Assembly: GCA_903873415.1 (NCBI GenBank)
Contig: CAIQOK010000150.1
Coordinates: forward strand, 1-55,277
DNA: 55,277 nt
DNA from: an uncultured Verrucomicrobiota bacterium
GTDB taxonomy: Bacteria > Verrucomicrobiota > Verrucomicrobiia > Limisphaerales > CAIQOK01
Reading direction: 5' to 3'
A program made the translations under genes and the position numbers. Below are positions 26,486 to 33,471 of the stretch, one piece after another. The stretch's first letter is position 1. Every line of letters starts with the position of its first letter. The notes beneath the pieces were generated by a model that ran no database searches, was not told where the DNA came from, and saw nothing but the letters and a program-made list of their open reading frames with translations.

Positions 26486-27889
26486 TTAGAAATGCAGTTG
26501 GAGCCTGGTGAAGAAGACGTTTTCGGGTTGCTTGGTGACGGTGGCTTTGGTGCCTGCACCGCCTTGGAAGGTGGTCCTGGAAAAGCTCGTGTTTAAACGG
26601 ACATTCTGGTTTAAGAACCAGTTCGCGCCCGCCGACCAAGCCCGGGCCCCCCGCGCCGCCGTGTCGGGGTCGGCGAAATAGGGGAAGGTAGCCTCGTCCA
26701 CATCCAATCTGGCGTAGCGTCCCACCAGCTGCACGGCACCCCAACCGCCATTTAGAGGATCAAAGGAACGCTTTGGCGATACCCCGGCATACGTGGCATC
26801 CTCCCCGGTCAAGACCCAGCCTCCCGTGATTTCCCAGGCGGTGTTCTGCAGGTCAGCCGACTTGCCCTTGGGGACATTCACGACACGTTGGTCTGAAATA
26901 ATGTATTCGCCCAGCAGGCTGAAAGGCCCGAAATAGTAATAGCCTTGGGGCGAAATCCTCCACTGGTTTCCGTTGCCAACCACCCCGTTGGTATAGCCGA
27001 AAAACCGTTCCTGGCCATCGGTTGTGAATCCGGAAGTGAGTCCCGTGGATGAGGTATTCGTCCAAGCCTGATTTATACCGTAACTGCCTCCAAGACCAAA
27101 ACCAAAACCCTCCAAGGCGTCGAGTCCGGAATTCTTGAGGGGTTGAAAAAAAAGACGCCCAGCAAAGGCCTTGGTATCCTGTGCGCTGAGGTTGGCCGTA
27201 GTAGTCGAATAATCCGGAGCACCGTTAAAAACCCCCACTTTGTAGCTGACCAGACCGCCGGCCAGACCGCCATGCAATGCAAAGCCGATGTCCCGGTTGG
27301 GCACCAGATCGGTCGCCAGCGTTCGTTCGTTGAAGAACGTGGTTGCTTCGTTTTGCTGGAGTTCCAAGCCGACGGGTGATTTGAATTTGCCGCCCTGCAA
27401 CTGGAGTTCCGGGCTGAACCGGTAGTTGAGGTAGGCATCTATGATTTGCACCGTGCTCCCGCCAAAATCCGGAACGAATAGAAAATCGAAATCCTTAAAC
27501 ACGGTTCCCTGCAGAATAGGCCGGGCGCGGCGCAACAACAGGGAATCGTTGCCCTTGATTCCGCCGTCCTCAACAAAAGTCCGGCTGTCCACCTGCAACA
27601 CTCCTCGTAAAGTCAGCGAAAAATTGGTGTCGGCGGAACGAAACCCAAACCCGCTTCTTCCGGCCGTAATTGTTGGCAGCGCCTTAGCCGTCCCGGCTTG
27701 CTCATCCTTGCCGGATTCCTCCTGTTTGCGCTCGAGGATCCGGACCTTCTGCTCGAGTGCCTCGATTTGCTGCCGGAGGGTCCGGATGATGTCAACCGTC
27801 TCGTCGGCCTGGGCGCGCAGAGTCGCGGCCAGAGTGCCGGCCAAGGCCAGCTTAATCAGTTTCTGGTGGGACTTGATTTTGGCTTTCAT
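26486..27889 (-). CDS. Phosphate-selective porin O/P family outer-membrane protein
   Basis: The 467-residue protein has a signal peptide, a short coiled-coil (IRTLRQQIEALEQKVRILERKQE, here about residues 35-58) and a porin O/P barrel with LLLRRARPILQG, GGKFKSPVGLE, an NRDIG segment and a C-terminal strand ending in phenylalanine (LQLHF). Despite the family name, its place inside a sulfate-uptake operon suggests it passes sulfate across the outer membrane. ATG 27889 starts the signal peptide; an upstream frame would add 24 charged residues. Confidence 0.88.
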   Translation of the reverse strand: MKAKIKSHQKLIKLALAGTLAATLRAQADETVDIIRTLRQQIEALEQKVRILERKQEESGKDEQAGTAKALPTITAGRSGFGFRSADTNFSLTLRGVLQVDSRTFVEDGGIKGNDSLLLRRARPILQGTVFKDFDFLFVPDFGGSTVQIIDAYLNYRFSPELQLQGGKFKSPVGLELQQNEATTFFNERTLATDLVPNRDIGFALHGGLAGGLVSYKVGVFNGAPDYSTTTANLSAQDTKAFAGRLFFQPLKNSGLDALEGFGFGLGGSYGINQAWTNTSSTGLTSGFTTDGQERFFGYTNGVVGNGNQWRISPQGYYYFGPFSLLGEYIISDQRVVNVPKGKSADLQNTAWEITGGWVLTGEDATYAGVSPKRSFDPLNGGWGAVQLVGRYARLDVDEATFPYFADPDTAARGARAWSAGANWFLNQNVRLNTSFSRTTFQGGAGTKATVTKQPENVFFTRLQLHF

Positions 27890-27935
27890 GGTTGATTGCT
27901 TTCTATGTTCCTTTGTTGAGGGGGCGGACGCCAAT

Positions 27936-28187
27936 TTATTCCGGTCCGCTTTTTTCCTCACCTCTTGGTCTGCAGGGCAAGCTGTTAATCAATTCGGTGA
28001 GCGGTTTTTGTGCCTGAACCAAGCGTTGTTTTTCGGTCCGCTCAACTTGCGCCACGCGTGAGTCATGGACGGTGATTTGCACCACGCCACAGCGGAGGGC
28101 GGCCACCTGCCGGGCCGTAATTTCCATCCAAAACCGATCCGGGTGGGCCTTCTCCCCACCGCTCAGCAGAGGCGTGTATATGTTCAT
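27936..28187 (-). CDS. DUF2292 (YezD-like) small protein
   Basis: An 83-residue protein whose residues about 21-57 match DUF2292: alternating hydrophobics in VAALRCGVVQITVHDSRV followed by the family hallmark Q-V-E-R-T-E-K-Q-R. Small proteins of this family recur in sulfur-assimilation operons; their job is unknown. It is the first gene of the leftward sulfate operon, 46 nt before the porin ATG. A second possible start is the internal Met at residue 21. Confidence 0.85.
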   Translation of the reverse strand: MNIYTPLLSGGEKAHPDRFWMEITARQVAALRCGVVQITVHDSRVAQVERTEKQRLVQAQKPLTELINSLPCRPRGEEKSGPE

Positions 28188-28218
28188 TCAAGTCACTTTC
28201 AAACCCTCAATCTGAATC

Positions 28219-28332
28219 GAGATTATCACTAAACTACACTATGTCAATAGAGATTGTAATGATTGTAGAAATATTGATTTTATTGTGTTTTTTAGTTTTA
28301 AATCAGGATTCTTGACTCTGATGGTAGAGATT
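28219..28332. promoter_or_regulatory. GAGATT boxes between the sulfate operon and its Rrf2 regulator
   Basis: GAGATT occurs on the plus strand at 28219-28224, 28250-28255 and 28327-28332. The first overlaps the -10 of the minus-strand promoter, the second sits just upstream of its -35, and the third lies between the -35 and -10 of the rightward promoter. The first two are 31 bp apart, close to three helical turns. They are candidate operators for the neighbouring Rrf2 protein; no experimental motif is being matched. Confidence 0.4.
28220..28247 (-). promoter_or_regulatory. Candidate sulfate-operon promoter
   Basis: On the minus strand a perfect TTGACA (28247-28242) and TAATCT (28225-28220) are spaced by 16 bp. 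An overlapping GATAAT with a 14-bp spacer is a less likely -10. The start would be near 28213, about 25 nt before the DUF2292 ATG. Confidence 0.55.
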
Positions 28333-28339
28333 CCATACT
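28312..28339 (+). promoter_or_regulatory. Candidate promoter of the Rrf2 gene
   Basis: TTGACT at 28312-28317 and CATACT at 28334-28339 are spaced by 16 bp. The -10-like box ends 6 nt before the ATG, so the message would be leaderless. A second pair, TTGATT 28274-28279 and TTTAAA 28297-28302 (17-bp spacer), would give a short leader instead. Confidence 0.4.
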
Positions 28340-28345
28340 GGCGGT

Positions 28346-28807
28346 ATGAAACTGTCTGTGCGCGGTGAATATGCGCTGCGGGCCCTGCTGGTTCTGGCGC
28401 TCAGCCCGGAGCAAAACGTCGTGCGTATCCAGACGATTTCGGAGCAGCAGAACATTCCAAAACGGTTTCTTGAGCAGATTCTCAACGACCTCAAGGCGGC
28501 TGGGATTGTGGAAAGCCGGCGGGGCGTTGCGGGCGGTTATCGGCTGGCCCGGCGTCCCGAGGACATAACCCTTGCCTCCGTTGTCCGGCATATTGAGGGG
28601 GCGCTGGCCCCGGTGAGCTGCGTGAGCGAGCGGTTTTATGAGAAGTGCTCCTGTCCGGACGAGTCGCGGTGCGCCATCCGCAGTGTGATGAAGGAAGTGC
28701 GGGAGGCGGTGGTGAAAATCATGGAACGGGTCACGGTGGCTCAACTGAGCGAGCGCTGGAGCAGGTTGCAACAAGAGCCATTCGATCCCTTCGATTTCAA
28801 TATTTGA
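28346..28807 (+). CDS. Rrf2-family transcriptional regulator (probable sulfur regulator)
   Basis: A 153-residue winged-helix regulator. The N-terminal MKLSVRGEYALRAL and the wing GGYRLAR are typical of the Rrf2 family. Four cysteines at 92, 101, 103 and 109 (around KCSCPDESRC) lie where IscR and related proteins bind an iron-sulfur cluster, with a different spacing. It is transcribed divergently from the sulfate-uptake operon across a 158-bp AT-rich region. The most likely role is control of that operon in response to sulfur or Fe-S status, by analogy with CymR and IscR. The target and signal are inferred. Confidence 0.88.
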   Translation: MKLSVRGEYALRALLVLALSPEQNVVRIQTISEQQNIPKRFLEQILNDLKAAGIVESRRGVAGGYRLARRPEDITLASVVRHIEGALAPVSCVSERFYEKCSCPDESRCAIRSVMKEVREAVVKIMERVTVAQLSERWSRLQQEPFDPFDFNI

Positions 28808-28880
28808 ACCAATGCGTCCGTGGGCCGTCGCCGGTCAGAAACTGCGTGCCAAGCCGGGTTAAATCAGTTAAGTCAAGGTT

Positions 28881-29411
28881 GTGACCAGCCCCCGTCAAAT
28901 TACAAACCTCGCCCTCATCGGGTTTATGGGCACCGGAAAATCCTCCGTCGGTCAGATCGCCGCCAATCTGCTTCATTTCACCCTGCTGGATACGGATCAT
29001 GTGATTGAGCAGCGCGCCGGCAAGACCATCAACGAGATTTTCGTGCAGAATGGAGAGTCGGTGTTTCGGGATTGGGAGCGGCGGATAGTCGGGGAGTTGA
29101 CCGGGCGCAAGCAGACGGTGATTTCGACCGGTGGCGGGCTGCCGGCTCAGGGTGCGAACCTGGCCAGTCTTAAAACCCATTCCTTGGTGGTCTGTCTCTG
29201 GGCGTCGCCGGAGCGCATTTGGGACCGGGTTCGCAGCCAGAATCACCGGCCCCTGCTCAACGAACCCGATCCCCTGGCGAAAATCCGGAGGCTGCTGGTG
29301 GCCCGCGAGCCTTTCTACCGGCAGGCTGACGTTCTGGTAAACACCGATTTACGCTCCGTCCGCGAGGTGGCGCAGCAGGTGGTTCACCAGTTTCATCGTG
29401 CGCTCCGATGA
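28881..29411 (+). CDS. aroK: Shikimate kinase
   Basis: It phosphorylates shikimate to shikimate-3-phosphate in aromatic amino-acid synthesis. The 176-residue protein has the P-loop GFMGTGKSS (14-22), the shikimate-binding LLDTDHVIE and STGGGLP segments, and the lid Arg region NHRPLL. The start is GTG at 28881, since no in-frame ATG fits. Its stop overlaps the queG start by 4 nt. Confidence 0.94.
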   Translation: MTSPRQITNLALIGFMGTGKSSVGQIAANLLHFTLLDTDHVIEQRAGKTINEIFVQNGESVFRDWERRIVGELTGRKQTVISTGGGLPAQGANLASLKTHSLVVCLWASPERIWDRVRSQNHRPLLNEPDPLAKIRRLLVAREPFYRQADVLVNTDLRSVREVAQQVVHQFHRALR

Positions 29412-30502
29412 AAGAGGGGCTCAGGCGGCTGGCGCTGGAACTGGGGTTTGACGACTGCCGCTTTGCCGCCGCCGGGCGGCCGGATCATGCCGCGCAATTC
29501 CAGAATTGGATTGACCAGAAACGTCATGGTGAGATGGGCTATCTGGAGCGCAACGCCCACAAGAGGATGGATCCACAGCAAGTGTTGGCCGGGGCCAGAA
29601 GTGTGATTGTATTGGCGGTCAGCTATGCATCCGGGCATCCGGAGCCGCACACTTCAGGCGCTCCAAGCCCCGTCCCCACCGGACAAATCGCCCGTTACGC
29701 CCGCTACGCCGATTATCATGAAATCCTGGCCGGTCCGCTGAAGCAACTGACGCAGCGCTTGGACGAAGTGGGGGGAGCCGGGAGCCGGTCCCTGTGGTAT
29801 GTGGACACCGGTCCGGTTTTGGAGCGGGACCTGGCGCAGCGGGCGGGTTTGGGATTTGCAGGCAAGCACACCAACCTGATCAGCCGCAAACTGGGGAACT
29901 GGATTTTCCTGGCTGAGATTCTGACCACGGTGGAATTGGAACCGGACGCGCCGGAAAAAAATCGTTGCGGCAGCTGCAGCCGGTGCATTGCCGCGTGCCC
30001 CACCAGCGCCATCACCGCGCCGTTTGAGCTTGATGCACGCCGCTGTATTTCCTACCTCACAATCGAGTTGAAGGGTTCCATTCCGGAGGAGTTCCGGCCT
30101 GCGATCGGCAATCGGATTTACGGGTGTGACGATTGTCTTGCAGCCTGTCCATGGAACAGGTTTGCGCAGGCAGGAAGCCTTTTGCGGGCCCATGCCCGGC
30201 CGGAACTGGCGGTGCCGGAGCTGTTGGAACTGTTGGCACTGGATGAGGCCGGGTTCAAGCAGAAGTTTGCCCGCACCCCGGTTTTACGGACCAAACGGCG
30301 GGGATTCCTGCGCAATGTCTGTGTGGCTCTAGGCAATGTGGGCGATGCCACCGCTCTTCCGGCGCTGGAAAAGGCGGCTGTGGATTCCGAGCCGCTCATC
30401 GCCGAACACGCGGGGTGGGCCATAGGACGAATTCGGGGCCGGCTGCCGCAGTCCGAAGCCGTCAGGGATGTCAGGGATGTTTCGTTTCGGTGCGTGACCT
30501 GA
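29408..30502 (+). CDS. queG: Epoxyqueuosine reductase
   Basis: QueG performs the last step of queuosine tRNA modification, reducing epoxyqueuosine with cobalamin and two [4Fe-4S] clusters. Family motifs are YVDTGPVLERDLAQRAGLGF, cluster CGSCSRCIAACP and cluster CDDCLAACPW. The C-terminal HEAT-like repeat segment (ALGNVGDATALPALEKA) is present. It is 364 residues long, translationally coupled to aroK. Its final codons overlap the end of the convergent EF-G-like gene by 32 bp, where a short tandem 'gtcagggat' repeat occurs. Confidence 0.94.
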   Translation: MKEGLRRLALELGFDDCRFAAAGRPDHAAQFQNWIDQKRHGEMGYLERNAHKRMDPQQVLAGARSVIVLAVSYASGHPEPHTSGAPSPVPTGQIARYARYADYHEILAGPLKQLTQRLDEVGGAGSRSLWYVDTGPVLERDLAQRAGLGFAGKHTNLISRKLGNWIFLAEILTTVELEPDAPEKNRCGSCSRCIAACPTSAITAPFELDARRCISYLTIELKGSIPEEFRPAIGNRIYGCDDCLAACPWNRFAQAGSLLRAHARPELAVPELLELLALDEAGFKQKFARTPVLRTKRRGFLRNVCVALGNVGDATALPALEKAAVDSEPLIAEHAGWAIGRIRGRLPQSEAVRDVRDVSFRCVT

Positions 30503-32561
30503 GGTAGTCCTCGATGATTTTCGCCTGCTGCTGCCGTGGTGCTTCTTCGTAATGGCTGAAAGTTTCAGTGTGGGTTCCCCGCCCGCCGGTGAGCGAGCGC
30601 AGTTTGCTGGCATAGAGGTAAAGCTCTTTGGCCGGCACCCGGGCTTTGAGCACTTGAACACCCGCCTCCGTGTCGATGCCCTGAATGCGGCCGCGCCGGC
30701 TGGATAGGTCGCCCATGACCCGGCCCAGAAACTCTTCGGGAATGCGGACTTCCACCGAGTGAACGGGTTCCAGCAGGCAGGGGTTGGCGGCGCTGAAAGC
30801 TTCCCGGAAGGCGAAGTATCCGGCGCTTTGGAAGGCAATGTCCTTGGAATCAACCGGGTGCATTTTGCCGTCGAAAAAATCAATCCGCACATCCACCACG
30901 CGATGCCCTGTCAGGATGCCTTCCTGACAGGCCCGGGCCGCGCCTTTTTCCACACTGGGCACGAAGGCGCGGTCCACATTCTGGCCGACGAGGGACTGGG
31001 TGAATTCGATGCCCGTGTCGCGCTGTTTGGGTTCGAGGCGGAGGCAGACTTCAGCGAACTGGCCCGCGCCGCCGGTCTGTTTTTTGTGCCTGTATCTCGC
31101 TTCTGCCGGCGTTTGGATGGTTTCGCGATAGCGCACCCGGGGCTCGATCAGCTCAACGTGGACGTTGTGACGATGCCGCAAGCGTTCGACCACCACTTCT
31201 AAATGCAGTTCGCCCTGGCCCGAAAGCAGGGTTTGGTGCAACTCATCGTCGACCTGGAATAAAAAGGCGGGGTCCTCGCGATGGAGAGCCGCCAGCCCGG
31301 CGGCGATCTTGTCCTCTTCGCCCGGTGCCAGGGAATGGAGTGCGGCGTGGATGTTCGGCTTGGGATATTCCACGCCCGGGAGCAGGACGGGGCGGCTCGC
31401 CGCGCACAGGGTGTCACCGGTGTGGGTGTGCTTGAGTTTGACCACCGCCCCGATATCGCCGGCGCAGAGCTCCGGCACGGCCTTGCGTGTTTTGCCGTTG
31501 AGAAGATAGCACTGGCCGATTTTTTCCGTGCCGCCGCGGGTGGGGTTGTAAAGTTCCGAGCCGAATTTGATCCGGCCGGAGTGGACGCGGAGGAAAGAGA
31601 GTTCCCCGAACTGAGCCTCGCTCAGGGTCTTGAACACCTGGCAAACCGGGTCCGGATCGGTCGGGGCCACTTTGGTTTCTCTTCCGTCCGGGTGGCCGGC
31701 GGCCATCTGGTTGCGGTCCACCGGCGATGCCCCGTATTTGGCGATGATATCCATGAGGCGTGCGACGCCCACATTGGCTTGGGCGGAGGTGCAGAACAGC
31801 GGTATAAACGCCTGGTTTTGAATGGCCTGATGAATGCCGGTGCGCCATTCGTTCTCGGAAAGACCGCCTTTGCTGAGGAACTTTTCCAGCAGGCCGTCCT
31901 GTGAACCGGCGATGTGCTCGATGAGTTCCCGGTGGAGTTCCTTGACGCGGACAGCCCACGGACCGGCGGCGGGGGTCTCGCTGAACCGGCCGCTCCGGTC
32001 TGCCTGGTAAGTAATGATTTCGCTGCGGGGAACATCAAGCACTTGGTTGAAGGACGGTCCGGGGTTGACCGGGAGGGTGATCGGGAACACAGTCGGCCCG
32101 AAATGTTCCCGGATTTGGCCCAAAACCCGCTCGAAATACGCCTCGGGCTTGTCGCATCCATTGACCACGATCATTTTGGGGAGTCCTGCCCGCCCCGCAT
32201 GGTTCCAAGCCGCATCACTGCCACTACCGGGTCCTTGCACGGCATGGACGACCAGAAGCGCCAGGTCGGCAACCCGCAGCGCCCCGAGAGATTCACTGAG
32301 AAAATCGGCGTAACCGGGGCAGTCCAGCAGGTTGAATTTTCGCTCCAGCCACTGGCAGTGCAGGAGTGACGCGGACACGGAAAACTGCCGTTTTCTCTCG
32401 GTCTCCTGATAATCCGACACCGTGGTGCCAGCGGCGACATTCCCCATTTGTTGGATGGCGCCGGCGCAGGCCAGCATCGCCTCGCTGAGCGTGGTTTTTC
32501 CGCAGGAAGCATGGCCGATCAGGGCGATGTTACGGATGTCCGCAGGGGAATGGTCTTTCAT
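30471..32561 (-). CDS. EF-G-like translational GTPase (EF-G2 type)
   Basis: The 696-residue protein has the EF-G domain order: GTPase domain, domain II, then III, IV and V. The P-loop is GHASCGKTT and G3 is DCPGYADF, but G4 is NGCD in place of NKMD, and switch I has the GTTVSDY form of EF-G2-like paralogues rather than RGITI. Such paralogues lack clear housekeeping translocase function; suggested roles include recycling or specialised conditions. ATG 32561 follows AAAAGGAG, a strong ribosome binding site; the frame extends 55 codons upstream but without family similarity. The true fusA is not in the window. Confidence 0.9.
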   Translation of the reverse strand: MKDHSPADIRNIALIGHASCGKTTLSEAMLACAGAIQQMGNVAAGTTVSDYQETERKRQFSVSASLLHCQWLERKFNLLDCPGYADFLSESLGALRVADLALLVVHAVQGPGSGSDAAWNHAGRAGLPKMIVVNGCDKPEAYFERVLGQIREHFGPTVFPITLPVNPGPSFNQVLDVPRSEIITYQADRSGRFSETPAAGPWAVRVKELHRELIEHIAGSQDGLLEKFLSKGGLSENEWRTGIHQAIQNQAFIPLFCTSAQANVGVARLMDIIAKYGASPVDRNQMAAGHPDGRETKVAPTDPDPVCQVFKTLSEAQFGELSFLRVHSGRIKFGSELYNPTRGGTEKIGQCYLLNGKTRKAVPELCAGDIGAVVKLKHTHTGDTLCAASRPVLLPGVEYPKPNIHAALHSLAPGEEDKIAAGLAALHREDPAFLFQVDDELHQTLLSGQGELHLEVVVERLRHRHNVHVELIEPRVRYRETIQTPAEARYRHKKQTGGAGQFAEVCLRLEPKQRDTGIEFTQSLVGQNVDRAFVPSVEKGAARACQEGILTGHRVVDVRIDFFDGKMHPVDSKDIAFQSAGYFAFREAFSAANPCLLEPVHSVEVRIPEEFLGRVMGDLSSRRGRIQGIDTEAGVQVLKARVPAKELYLYASKLRSLTGGRGTHTETFSHYEEAPRQQQAKIIEDYLRSRTETKHP

Positions 32562-33471
32562 AGGAACCGGGCTCCTTTTGTAATTGCTGATCCGTGACTG
32601 AAGATCATGCTCACAGGACAAACTTAGTGAGCTGGAGGCATATACCAAGAGTGAACCCGGACCGGATCTTGCCAATTGCCGCACGGGGCTTGTCCTGAAT
32701 CGAGAGGGCGTTTTCCTGCGGTCCAACCCGGGTACTGCCCCAGGTGCGGGTGGGAAACCCGATGGTCAGGGGCGGTGGTTGCGAGTGTATGCAGACACGA
32801 TCCGAGGGGGGGCGGGAGTAGCCGAGGTTAACCGGCTTGGGTTTTCATTTCCGTCTGCGGAGCGGTGCCATGGCGGAGGCTGCAATGAGTGCGGCGCCAG
32901 TTTAGTGTCTCAAGCGGAGGAACAGATTGCCTGAGGGCGGGGGATTGGTTGTGCGGTTGTTGTCGACCGGGTTTAATCTTTGAATCGGCGCGTTTTTTGC
33001 CACCTTCAGGGTTAAGTCTTGAATGCCGCCACTTGGGTTCAGGCCGGTGCAGGTGCCCGGGCTTGCAGTCCGGCCGGGCGGTTTATCCGGGGGCGAAATT
33101 CGACCGCAGGATTGCCAGGGGGCCGGTTTGTTTGGGAATTGAATTGCCAAGCGCGCCAAACCGGAAATAATTTTCCAGATGAAAGTCATCCTGAACGAGC
33201 TCAACCCACCCGTGGGTTTCAAAGGCTTGCCCATAGAACCGGCCGGGCGGGGTCTCCTGCCCGGGCTGGTCTTGCGCGAGTTTGGCTGCTAGAGTTTGCC
33301 CATGTTGCCACCCGGACCTGTCAGATTACCGAAGGACGCCGCCGCCCAAGCCTGTCTTGCCGATGGGCATCAGCGCAACCAAGCAGGCTCGGAAGGAGTT
33401 GCCGGGGAAGCCGTGAGGCCCTGATCCGGCGGGCCAAGAATCCCCTGACCATCCCCCAAAATAATTTCCCA
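32562..33471. other. 910-bp region upstream of pheT without a recognised gene
   Basis: The pheT reading frame stays open back to 33019, but those 151 codons are Arg/Gly/Pro-rich and unlike any phenylalanyl-tRNA synthetase. A short frame at 33179-33292 begins MKVILNELN. Its first ~35 bp, including the AAATAATTTTCC before the ATG, resemble the real pheT start at 33472. I see no pheS, no T-box and no other RNA that I recognise. The stretch may hold a decayed duplication. Confidence 0.45.

Noticed and set aside
33300-33430. Possible SRP (4.5S) RNA because of 'caggctcggaaggagttgcc'
   Set aside because: The flanks do not match the conserved GUCAGG...AGCAGCC symmetric loop and no closing helix could be drawn.
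33019-33471. N-terminal extension of PheT by 151 codons
   Set aside because: The extension is compositionally odd and unlike the family, and the ATG at 33472 matches the known PheT start.
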